Source of the DNA: Candidatus Aminicenantota bacterium
GTDB taxonomy: Bacteria; Acidobacteriota; Aminicenantia; UBA2199
Reading direction: 5' to 3'
Assembly (NCBI GenBank): GCA_024644125.1
Contig: JAHELQ010000123.1
Span: 1-11,626, forward strand
DNA length: 11,626 bases
This document shows, piece after piece, positions 1 to 6,745 of the stretch; within the stretch, counting starts at the first letter, position 1, and every line of letters begins with the position of its first letter. Under the pieces are notes generated by a model, which saw only the letters and a program-made list of their open reading frames with translations, did not search any database and was not told the origin of the DNA. The position numbers were made by a program, and so were the translations under genes.

Positions 1-2
1 AT

Positions 3-188
3 CCCGCTTTAGAGGGAAAAAACAACGGGTTCGAATATCTAGATAAAATCACCGGCCGCAAGAGGACAATCGTCAACATCCCGGGCTTGTGGATTCAAGG
101 TTGCCCATTCGAAAAGCTTCACCCGGAGAGCGACCTCTCGGAAGAAGAGATCGATCTCTTACGCATGTACGGAGCCCGGAATATTTAA
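3..188 (+). CDS. C-terminal end of an unrecognised protein (partial)
   Basis: The third forward frame is open from the window edge to the TAA at 186-188, giving the last 61 residues of a protein. The other two forward frames have stops within the first 45 bases. The tail contains a TIVNIPGLWIQGCPF stretch, then an acidic helix-like segment (SDLSEEEIDLLRMYG) and ends in ARNI. I do not recognise the family. The composition suggests a soluble protein, with no membrane segment visible. The gene begins upstream of the window, so its start, length and function cannot be judged. No hairpin with a T-run follows closely; the first symmetric element downstream is the palindrome at 197-213. Confidence 0.6.
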   Translation, partial: PALEGKNNGFEYLDKITGRKRTIVNIPGLWIQGCPFEKLHPESDLSEEEIDLLRMYGARNI

Positions 189-196
189 CCAAACGA

Positions 197-213
197 GGGA
201 CAGGTACCTGCCC
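197..213. repeat. GGGACAGGTACCTG-type near-perfect palindrome
   Basis: GGG-A-CAGGTACCTG-CCC contains a 10-bp perfect palindrome (CAGGTACCTG) flanked by complementary GGG/CCC. It lies 9 bases after the stop of the first gene. From memory, similar GGGACAGG-type palindromes occur as dispersed intergenic repeats in some bacteria, in places near REP-associated transposases. No transposase is seen here and only one copy was noticed in the window, so the repeat status is inferred. Confidence 0.35.
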
Positions 214-334
214 GCAATGGAACGTTTCTTCATATACTGATTACAATATCCGGCGATAACATTGGCAAGCGCAGAGACATTAAATTATTGAAGATAGGAT
301 AAATTTAAAATTTCCACTTCTCATGATTTTTTTC

Positions 335-365
335 TTGACAAAATATATCAGATATGTGATTTTAT
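335..365 (+). promoter_or_regulatory. Possible promoter for a small RNA
   Basis: A perfect TTGACA (335-340) lies in AT-rich DNA. The best -10 candidate is TTTTAT at 360-365 with a long 19-base spacer. A 17-base spacer gives only GATTTT. The -35 is convincing and the -10 is weak. No ORF starts just downstream, so a transcript from here would cover the structured segment at 374-479. Confidence 0.25.
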
Positions 366-373
366 TTAGGCAA

Positions 374-479
374 ATCTAACTAAACTAATCACGTTTCCAG
401 TAAGACTTGCATCAAAGAACGAATCCAGGGAAATCTGGCTTCGCTTGGTGACTCCCTTTTTAGTGTTAGATAGTTTTTT
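374..479 (+). ncRNA. Candidate structured small RNA, no known family
   Basis: The segment is bracketed by ATCTAAC (374-380) and its exact complement GTTAGAT (465-471). ACT (384-386) and AGT (462-464) add pairs across a three-base bulge. An internal hairpin is possible (CCAG 425-428 with CTGG 435-438, or AGGGA 427-431 with TCCCT 453-457). A run of six T follows the closing stem (474-479), and a TTGACA lies about 35 bases upstream. It does not resemble tRNA, 4.5S or tmRNA. The alternative is a chance pairing in AT-rich DNA. Confidence 0.2.
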
Positions 480-504
480 GAATAGCATTTGACACTGTAT
501 TGAG

Positions 505-545
505 GCGAGGTTTTGATATGAGGGTGTCAAAACCTCGCTTCTTTC
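505..545 (+). terminator. 12-bp hairpin, likely intrinsic terminator
   Basis: GCGAGGTTTTGA (505-516) pairs perfectly with TCAAAACCTCGC (527-538) across a 10-base loop. The pairing can extend outward by a G-T and an A-T pair. TTCTTTC follows, an interrupted U-tract. It lies in non-coding DNA before the promoter of the membrane-protein gene, so it probably ends transcription entering from the left and insulates that gene. The opposite strand has no T-run after the stem, so a plus-strand terminator is the better reading. A structural role in an RNA is the alternative. Confidence 0.55.
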
Positions 546-584
546 ACCGGCAATTGAATAAATGAAATAAATCTTAATCTAAAC

Positions 585-612
585 TTGAAAACCAAGTACA
601 AAAAATTATAAA
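585..612 (+). promoter_or_regulatory. Promoter of the DUF3592-type gene
   Basis: TTGAAA (585-590), a 16-base spacer and TATAAA (607-612), each one mismatch from consensus. TAAAAT at 609-614 with an 18-base spacer is an alternative -10. Transcription would start near 619, giving a leader of about 40 bases with a strong ribosome binding site before the ATG at 661. Confidence 0.5.
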
Positions 613-660
613 ATATTACGTTAGAAAAACATGGCAACAATAAAGGAAGGAGTACACGTC

Positions 661-1776
661 ATGAATAAAGTCTTCTCAGCAATATTCCTGCTAGCCGGAT
701 TCATTTTTGTCGCTATCGGCGCCAGTCAGGTCATTTCACAACATAAAAAAATCCAGACCTACCAACCGGTCCGGGCAACCATATTATCCAAGAGCATCGA
801 GCGTCATGTGTCGCGCAGCAGCAAAGGTAGGACCAGCGTCACCTACGAGCCGGTGATTCAATACACATACCAGGTGAGCAGCCGCAACTACACCAACAAC
901 CAGGTGCTCCCTATCAACCTCCGTTCCAGTCATGATTGGGCGCAGGAAATTATCGACTCCTACCGTATCGGTTCCATGGCAGAGGCTTACTACAACCCAG
1001 TTTCCCCCGCTGAATCGTTTTTAATGAGGAAATATCTTTTTTTCCCCTATATATTCATCCTCTTCCCAATGATATTCGTATGCCTGGGTCTCTATTTTCT
1101 TCTTTCCGGCGGAAATCCGGATACCAATCCCAAACCTCCGGCCGTCACAAATTCCACCCTCTACAAACTGATCCCTGACGCCAGTCTCGACAAACGCATC
1201 CTGGGCTTCTCCGCCATCGCCGCTGTTTGGATCATTGTGTGCGGGTTTGCGCTGTACCACTATTATTCCTACGCCTCATCTCCATATGGAACGGCGGCCA
1301 CCATCTCCGCGGTCGCGACAGTGCTGATCGCCTCGATTCTCATCAATCTCGCCCTTCGCAACATCCTGCTGCAACAAAACATCAAAGAACCGGCGCTACT
1401 AGTCAACACCCCCCAATTCAAACCCGGAGACACAATTCGTTTCAACATCAATCAAACTCTCAAAAAAGAACTGTTGATCGAGACCGCCCAATTGGGATTG
1501 GTGGCGGAAATAATCGACCGCACTCGCAGCGGCAGTCGCTCCAGCACATCAAAATCCATTTGTTACGAAAACTGGATTACATTGACGGAAAACTACCAGG
1601 CCACCCCATCCATGCCCCTCAACTATAACCCCACAATCACCATCCCCACAGACCAACCAATCTCCACACCACCTTCGCAAAAAGGCCACCCCCGCTACCA
1701 CTGGCATTTCGAGTACCGCATCGAACTCGCCAACTCCCCAGACCTCAAAACCAAATTCCCCATCGTCATCGCATAG
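661..1776 (+). CDS. DUF3592-type four-helix membrane protein
   Basis: The protein has 371 residues from ATG 661. I prefer this start to the in-frame ATG at 631 because GGAAGGAG lies 8 bases before it and the protein then opens directly with a membrane helix. Hydrophobic segments lie at about residues 3-23, 125-148, 180-202 and 212-235. Between the first two is an extracytoplasmic-type beta-rich domain (PVIQYTYQV, then IGSMAEAYYNP), the usual DUF3592 pattern. The domain after the last helix (about 245-371) is beta-rich and ends in WHFEYRIELAN...FPIVIA, like the soluble tails of larger DUF3592 proteins. No enzymatic motif is visible and the function of the family is unknown to me. It has its own promoter and strong SD, unlike its leaderless neighbours, and is not obviously part of the downstream operon, from which 181 bases separate it. 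Confidence 0.7.
   Translation: MNKVFSAIFLLAGFIFVAIGASQVISQHKKIQTYQPVRATILSKSIERHVSRSSKGRTSVTYEPVIQYTYQVSSRNYTNNQVLPINLRSSHDWAQEIIDSYRIGSMAEAYYNPVSPAESFLMRKYLFFPYIFILFPMIFVCLGLYFLLSGGNPDTNPKPPAVTNSTLYKLIPDASLDKRILGFSAIAAVWIIVCGFALYHYYSYASSPYGTAATISAVATVLIASILINLALRNILLQQNIKEPALLVNTPQFKPGDTIRFNINQTLKKELLIETAQLGLVAEIIDRTRSGSRSSTSKSICYENWITLTENYQATPSMPLNYNPTITIPTDQPISTPPSQKGHPRYHWHFEYRIELANSPDLKTKFPIVIA
1615..1676 (+). promoter_or_regulatory. C-rich, G-poor stretch, possible Rho loading (rut) site
   Basis: Over 62 bases near the 3' end of the membrane-protein gene there is a single G (1651) and many C residues, including CCCC and CCACACCACC-like runs. Such C>G bubbles are typical of Rho utilisation sites. 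No intrinsic terminator with a U-tract follows this gene, which makes Rho-dependent ending plausible. The bias could also reflect Pro/Thr-rich coding (PTITIPTDQPISTPP). Confidence 0.3.
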
Positions 1777-1797
1777 ACACTTCAGGTCCGCCTGACC

Positions 1798-1814
1798 GGA
1801 GGCGTGTCGCCTCC
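1798..1814. other. Short GC-rich hairpin after the DUF3592-type gene
   Basis: GGAGGCG (1798-1804) pairs with CGCCTCC (1808-1814) across a TGT loop, 22 bases after the stop codon. No T-run follows, so it is not a classical terminator. It could protect a 3' end or pause polymerase. Its right arm runs into the start of the left direct repeat. Confidence 0.4.
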
Positions 1815-1876
1815 CCAGTAGCGTGTTGTTCACAGAAAACTGAATCACCTCCCCCATCTTCATCTCAATCGAAACC
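1807..1876. repeat. Imperfect direct repeat, left copy
   Basis: This segment matches 7431-7494 over about 60-70 bases with a few substitutions and small gaps. It includes an identical 19-base core, GAAAACTGAATCACCTCCC (1835-1853 here, 7461-7479 there). Read in the matching frame, the left copy gives LPSSVLFTEN-stop, against LSSSDLFPEN-stop at the end of the fourth operon gene. It therefore looks like a remnant of the 3' end of a related gene. The two copies bracket the four-gene operon. Confidence 0.65.
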
Positions 1877-1938
1877 GGCATCTAAAATTCCCAAAACTAT
1901 AAAAAACGCCGGCAGCAATACTCATCGGCTAAATAATT

Positions 1939-1947
1939 TGATATAAT
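1939..1947 (+). promoter_or_regulatory. Extended -10 promoter of the SIR2-HerA operon
   Basis: TGATATAAT is a perfect extended -10 (TG-N-TATAAT). There is no good -35 at 17 bases, which fits the extended -10 class. The -10 ends 10 bases before the ATG at 1958, so transcription should start about 3-4 bases before the start codon and leave no room for a ribosome binding site. Confidence 0.6.
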
Positions 1948-1957
1948 AAAAAAGTAT

Positions 1958-3052
1958 ATGGAATTAACAAAAAGTCGGGTCTTTGAAGAATTTCGCTCAA
2001 TCCTCAGCCGCAAGGTTTTGTTGGTGATAGGGACCGGACCGTCGGTCGCCCTGAATGATAAATTTGGAATGAGCGGTTTGACAAACGAATTGAAAGAGAA
2101 AATCCCCAAACGCCTGGACATAAGAGAGCATCCTGAATGGAAACAAGTGGAAAAAGCGTTGGCTGAAAAGGTCTGGATTGAAAAAGCTCTGGACAACGTG
2201 TCCAACGACGATACGCTCATCCAAACCATCGTCCAGGTCACTGGAGATTTTGTAGCCGAACTAGATAGAGAACAAAAGATAAAAATATTGGAAAGCCAGC
2301 TAACATTGCCCCTGGAACCCATTCTGCGAAAACTCTTCGCCAAACTATCCGATATCTCCCCCATCCAGGAGATCATCACCACCAATTACGACCTACTAAT
2401 CGAGCATGCCTGCGACAAGCACCAATATCCCTGCGTCACCGGCTTCACGGGAGCCATTGAAAAAAAACTCGACTGGAACCTGGCGTGCGAGCAAACGATC
2501 TACTCGAAGAGTATCGTCAAAGGGAACAAACGCTTGAAAGTGGAACGGATTCGCAAACACTTCCGCCTGTATAAACCGCATGGTTCCATCAACTGGTTCA
2601 GAAAAGAGGGCACAATTGTCGAAGACAACTCGTTAACGTACGGTTGTCGTAAAAACGAACGCCTCATCGTCACACCGGGCAAAGCGAAATACGAGAAAGT
2701 CCTGACTGATAACGCGTTCAGGGAATTGATCCACAAGATCGACCCCGCCATCAAAGAGAGCAAAGCTTATATATTTATCGGTTACGGATTTAACGACAGC
2801 GACATCGAGGCCAACATCGAGGAACAGCTTTGCCGGTATGCCAAGCCCGGAATCATTATCACCAAATCTCTTTCAGACAATGCAAAGGCTTTGGTAAAAA
2901 AAGCAGACAACCTCTGGGCCATTTGCGAAGACGGCGAAAACAATCAAGACACACTTGTATACAATAAAACGAACATCAACGTACCGCTTGCCTTGCGCGG
3001 CTTGAAAGCATGGCGGATCGATGTATTCTGCGAAGAAGTACTAGGAGATTAA
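1958..3052 (+). CDS. SIR2-family NADase, effector of a SIR2-HerA type defence system
   Basis: This 364-residue protein shows the SIR2-like signature in order: nucleotide-binding loop GTGPS (residues 25-29) after a VLLVI strand, ITTNYD (140-145, with N143), KPHGS (H208 as the expected catalytic histidine) and IFIGYGFND (275-280). These match defence-type SIR2 domains, which cleave NAD+ rather than deacetylate. The loop has Pro where GAGAS-type family members have Ala. There is no membrane segment or extra N-terminal domain. The start is set by an extended -10 box 10 bases upstream and by the short run to the first Rossmann strand; there is no SD. The stop is one base before the HerA ATG, and this gene order is that of known SIR2-HerA anti-phage pairs. 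I infer NAD+ depletion on infection. The family is well supported; the activity is inferred from conserved residues. Confidence 0.88.
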   Translation: MELTKSRVFEEFRSILSRKVLLVIGTGPSVALNDKFGMSGLTNELKEKIPKRLDIREHPEWKQVEKALAEKVWIEKALDNVSNDDTLIQTIVQVTGDFVAELDREQKIKILESQLTLPLEPILRKLFAKLSDISPIQEIITTNYDLLIEHACDKHQYPCVTGFTGAIEKKLDWNLACEQTIYSKSIVKGNKRLKVERIRKHFRLYKPHGSINWFRKEGTIVEDNSLTYGCRKNERLIVTPGKAKYEKVLTDNAFRELIHKIDPAIKESKAYIFIGYGFNDSDIEANIEEQLCRYAKPGIIITKSLSDNAKALVKKADNLWAICEDGENNQDTLVYNKTNINVPLALRGLKAWRIDVFCEEVLGD

Positions 3053-3053
3053 G

Positions 3054-4859
3054 ATGGCGATTTTTGAATTCAAGGGTTCCGAGTTTCTTGGTGACGTCGT
3101 GTCTGTAGACACCCGGCGCGTCTGGCTCAATGTTGAGTCGGAGAAACTACGCGAAGCGCGGGTCGGCAGGCTTGTGGCCATCAAAGCGCAATCAGCCGTC
3201 GAAGAATGGCTCATTGCGATTGTCGATAAAGTCGTCAAACGGGCTTTCGCAAGAGGAGAATCGACTGGCGGCGACGCAACCGGGAATGACGCCGAACAAG
3301 AATTAAACTCCATCCAGGAAGGGGATAGTTACCTAAAAGAAGATAACAAAGTGAGAGTCACATTGATCGGAACTGTCCGCGCCAAATTGGACGACAGGGA
3401 TGATGTATTTACCCGATCGATCTTGACATTGCCGGAAATAGAAGCCCAAGCCAATACCATTGAAGGAAAAGCTCTGGAATCTTTCATGGGAATTATTTCG
3501 AAAACGGCGCAAGGCGAACACGCGCTCGATATAGGCCATTTCACCATGGACCCAAATGCCAGAGCCTATCTCGACGGCAACCGTTTTTTCCAACGGCATG
3601 CCGCTCTGTTGGGAAGCACGGGTTCCGGAAAGTCCTGGACCGTGGCCACCATGCTCGAACGGGCAAAAGATCTTCCTACCTCCAACATCATTCTATTCGA
3701 TTTACATGGAGAATATTCAAATCTAGATTACGCCCGTCATTTAAAAGTTGCGGGTCCCGACGATCTCAACAAAGAAGACCCCTCTCTCCTCTTTCTCCCC
3801 TATTGGCTCCTCAATGCCGAAGAGATGCAAGCCATGTTCATCGACCGGACGGAATTCAGCGCCCATAACCAGGTGATGGCATTCCAGGACGCCGTAACAG
3901 CAGCCAAAAAGGAACAGCTCCGCCTGGAAAACAAACTGGATGTTCTGAACGCCTTTACCATCGATAGCCCGGTCCCTTTTTCACTGGATGCGGTCATCGA
4001 TCGAATCAGTGAACTGAACACAGAAATGACACAGGGTTCCCGCGGTATCAAGCAGGGCAACTTCTACGGTCAATTCAGCCGTTTGTTGGTCCGGGTTCAG
4101 AGTAAAATCAAGGATAAACGGTACGGATTTTTATTCCAGGCGCCGCAGTCCCTGCATTCATACAACGCCTTTAATAATATCGCCGCCTCGCTGATGAGAT
4201 ATAGAGGCGAAAATAATCAGGTGAAAATCATCGATTTCTCCGAAGTTCCGTCAGACATGCTGCCGGTGATTGTCGGATTGGTGGCCCGGCTGGTGTTCCA
4301 GTTGCAATTCTGGACCGCTCCCAAAGAGAGACAGCCGATCGCCTTTTTCTGCGACGAGGCGCATCTCTATCTTCCCAAGAAGAATGATAGCAATCCTATC
4401 GAAAAACGGGCATTGGAGAACTTTGAACGAATCGCCAAAGAGGGCCGCAAGTACGGCGTCGGTCTGGTGGTGATCAGTCAGCGACCCGCGGATGTCAGCG
4501 AGACCATACTGAGCCAATGCAACAATTTTATCTCCTTGCGCCTCACCAACGCCACAGATCAGGCGGTGGTCAAAAAACTTTTGCCGGATAGTCTTGAATC
4601 GTTGGTCGAAGTTTTGCCTATTTTGGATATAGGCGAAGCGGTCATCGTCGGCGACGCGGTGCTTCTCCCCACTCGAATCAAGATCGCTCCCCCACAAGAA
4701 CAGAACTGCCCCAAAAGCGGAACCCTCAATTTCTGGAATGAATGGAGCGCTCCCGATAAATCCACTACATTCGCGCTAGCCGTTGAAAACATGCGCAGGC
4801 AAAGTCGCCGCGCCATACGAAGGGCAGTTCTAGTAGTACCGGAGAAAAACGATAAATGA
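3054..4859 (+). CDS. herA: HerA-type hexameric ATPase (DUF87), partner of the SIR2 protein
   Basis: This 601-residue protein has an N-terminal HerA barrel-like domain (about 1-100, FKGSEFLGDVVSVD at the start). The FtsK/HerA motor follows: Walker A GSTGSGKS (187-194, K193), FDLHGEYSNL shortly after, Walker B AFFCDEAHLYL with D434/E435, then GRKYGVGLVVISQRP and ILSQCNNFISLRLTN, all hallmarks of HerA. Archaeal HerA works with NurA in end resection, but no nuclease is adjacent here. In bacterial defence loci HerA forms a complex with SIR2 or nuclease subunits and controls their activity. The AGGAG six bases before the ATG is a good binding site, and the one-base gap to the SIR2 stop implies coupled translation. 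Its ATGA overlaps the next gene. I see no missing key residue. The function in this operon is inferred from order and family. Confidence 0.9.
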   Translation: MAIFEFKGSEFLGDVVSVDTRRVWLNVESEKLREARVGRLVAIKAQSAVEEWLIAIVDKVVKRAFARGESTGGDATGNDAEQELNSIQEGDSYLKEDNKVRVTLIGTVRAKLDDRDDVFTRSILTLPEIEAQANTIEGKALESFMGIISKTAQGEHALDIGHFTMDPNARAYLDGNRFFQRHAALLGSTGSGKSWTVATMLERAKDLPTSNIILFDLHGEYSNLDYARHLKVAGPDDLNKEDPSLLFLPYWLLNAEEMQAMFIDRTEFSAHNQVMAFQDAVTAAKKEQLRLENKLDVLNAFTIDSPVPFSLDAVIDRISELNTEMTQGSRGIKQGNFYGQFSRLLVRVQSKIKDKRYGFLFQAPQSLHSYNAFNNIAASLMRYRGENNQVKIIDFSEVPSDMLPVIVGLVARLVFQLQFWTAPKERQPIAFFCDEAHLYLPKKNDSNPIEKRALENFERIAKEGRKYGVGLVVISQRPADVSETILSQCNNFISLRLTNATDQAVVKKLLPDSLESLVEVLPILDIGEAVIVGDAVLLPTRIKIAPPQEQNCPKSGTLNFWNEWSAPDKSTTFALAVENMRRQSRRAIRRAVLVVPEKNDK

Positions 4860-6745
4860 TAATCACGCGTAACCGCAAAGGCATCAACTTCGATGCCGGC
4901 TTCCCGTTGGAGAATGAAGACGACCTGAAGCTCCTTTATGTTGACAGCAATCCGATCCAACGCAAACGGTTGAGCGGTTGGTTAAAATCTCCCGATTCAG
5001 AACCTCTGGTGCTGGTCGGTCAAATCGGCACGGGCAAGACAACAACCATTGCCATGGCGTTCGCGGATGCCGGAATCACTCCGGATATCAAACTATCGCT
5101 GGACACAGACACCTCCGGTTACACGCCTGGAGCGTACTGGGGTTTGTTTTTGGGCCACATTTTGAAGGCCGCCTTACAATTGGGAATCGATCCGGCGCTC
5201 TTCGGCTTCTCCGGGGATCTGTTCGAGAATAATTTTGCCAGTGTCCGGGAGATATCGGAATTACTGAAACGACGGTCTAACGGTCTTGCGGATTTTAATA
5301 AAAAAAAGAGACTCCTCTCTCGAATCGAGGCCTCCCTCGAATATATACAGCCGCAATTGCGGGAACTTATCGCTACCATCGAACAGAAAAACGGCCGGCG
5401 CTTATTTGTGTTTGCAGAAGGTATCGATAAATTCAAAATCCATACGCCGGATTACGAATCCCTCATCGATTTACTGGATTTTTTAAGCCGCTACAAAACT
5501 CTTTTTGAAGCCAACCTGCTCCATTTGTTCGGCGAACGGAGGGAATGGAAGAGCACTTCGAAACTCATCCTAACCGCAACTAAACAAGTAGACATAATAT
5601 CTCTCATGAGAAGACGGATGGGAGTGTACGCGTCGAGCCGGGAAACTATCTACCCAATTCTGGCATCCCTTTCAGGTGGGAATCCCAGGCAGGCATTGCG
5701 GTTGCTCATCGAACACGAATTCGCCCTGAACGCAGAGATGGAGATAAAACAGTGCCTGGACTATGCCTGTCAACGAGTGCGCGATGATTATCTCAATACT
5801 ATTAGTGACTTGTTCGATCCGGAATTATTAAAAGTGATCGATCGCGACCGTTATATCAAAACCGGCACACTGACCGGTTTTGATAGCCGGGCGGCAGCCC
5901 AGGAAGCGGTTTACCAGAATTGGATCATCATCGAAGAGGAACCCGACCACGCTCAAAACTGGCAGGCAAACATCAATCCCTTACTGCAACCCGCCATCCA
6001 AACACTGGCAACGCTTCCGGAAACCCTCGAGACCAAACTCCTGAGAGAATGGGCTCTAGACCATGACACCAGTCCCTTCGGACTGGACTTTAACATTGAA
6101 TCTTCAACTCCAAAACATTATATAGAACGACTCCATGAAGAAAAAATTCACTCCGACTACACCATAACAGAGGTGTTTGACCGCATGGCCGCCTATTTTA
6201 TCGAACCGTCCCATAAAGAGAAAATCATCGTTTCCTTCAAGAATCGCGATCTAGTGGAGCTAAGTAATGATTTTGTCCTCGGCCGGGCCGGAACATTCAA
6301 CCCGCTTCGCTTTAAAGACGTCAAATATGAAGAAGAACCGGACATGCCAGTTGAAGATTGGCTACTTTTCCATTTGCACGAAGAATCATTCGATGGATAT
6401 TCGATCCGGTTTTACCGGAATCTATCTGAACGGGAATGCACTGAATTGGATCAAAAACGGGACGCATTCCTCGATTTCAATATGATCTGGTGGATCGAAG
6501 AGGCCCGCCTTCGAAAATATTTGCCCTTTTGGCCTCAATTGAAACAATTCTTCAAAATCCTCCATCTGGAAGAGGAGGTGCTCTCCAACATAACCCCTCG
6601 GGAAATCGAAGACGATCTCGAAGACCTCGAATCCAATCTGGAAGAGCTGGATAATACCAAAGGCACAAAAGCGGAGAATCTGAAACAATCTGTGCTCCGG
6701 CTAAAAAATGTTCTCCTTTATTTGAAAAAAAAGAATCATGGCTGA
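4856..6745 (+). CDS. Orc1/Cdc6-like AAA+ ATPase, third gene of the SIR2-HerA operon
   Basis: This 629-residue protein has Walker A GQIGTGKT (55-62). The Walker B region reads RLFVFAEGIDKF, with E188 and D191 where DE or DGLD is usual. Sensor-1-like LILTATK (237-243) and LSGGNPRQALRLL (G274-R278, sensor-2-like) follow. This order fits Orc1/Cdc6- or TniB/ExeA-like AAA+ ATPases more than HerA. A probable winged-helix segment lies after about 290, and residues about 390-570 match nothing I know. The C-terminus (about 570-629) is an acidic then basic coiled-coil, good for protein contacts. The ATG overlaps the HerA stop (ATGA, 4 bases) with a GGAG 11 bases upstream, and the end overlaps the fourth gene by 8 bases. 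Two-gene SIR2-HerA systems do not include such a protein as far as I know. I infer a sensor, loader or regulator; DNA binding is not shown. Confidence 0.75.
   Translation: MIITRNRKGINFDAGFPLENEDDLKLLYVDSNPIQRKRLSGWLKSPDSEPLVLVGQIGTGKTTTIAMAFADAGITPDIKLSLDTDTSGYTPGAYWGLFLGHILKAALQLGIDPALFGFSGDLFENNFASVREISELLKRRSNGLADFNKKKRLLSRIEASLEYIQPQLRELIATIEQKNGRRLFVFAEGIDKFKIHTPDYESLIDLLDFLSRYKTLFEANLLHLFGERREWKSTSKLILTATKQVDIISLMRRRMGVYASSRETIYPILASLSGGNPRQALRLLIEHEFALNAEMEIKQCLDYACQRVRDDYLNTISDLFDPELLKVIDRDRYIKTGTLTGFDSRAAAQEAVYQNWIIIEEEPDHAQNWQANINPLLQPAIQTLATLPETLETKLLREWALDHDTSPFGLDFNIESSTPKHYIERLHEEKIHSDYTITEVFDRMAAYFIEPSHKEKIIVSFKNRDLVELSNDFVLGRAGTFNPLRFKDVKYEEEPDMPVEDWLLFHLHEESFDGYSIRFYRNLSERECTELDQKRDAFLDFNMIWWIEEARLRKYLPFWPQLKQFFKILHLEEEVLSNITPREIEDDLEDLESNLEELDNTKGTKAENLKQSVLRLKNVLLYLKKKNHG

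Noticed and set aside
489..517. Second TTGACA with TTTGAT as a promoter overlapping the hairpin
   Set aside because: The -10 would lie in the arm of the 12-bp hairpin and no ORF or structure follows before the better promoter at 585-612.
631..660. Upstream in-frame ATG of the DUF3592-type gene
   Set aside because: No SD before it, and the strong GGAAGGAG lies after it, correctly spaced for the ATG at 661, which directly begins the membrane helix.
1897..2385. 162-residue open frame on the minus strand
   Set aside because: It lies antisense to the SIR2 gene, whose motifs are unmistakable. The translation is Ser/Phe-rich and without recognisable domains, as typical of antisense shadows.
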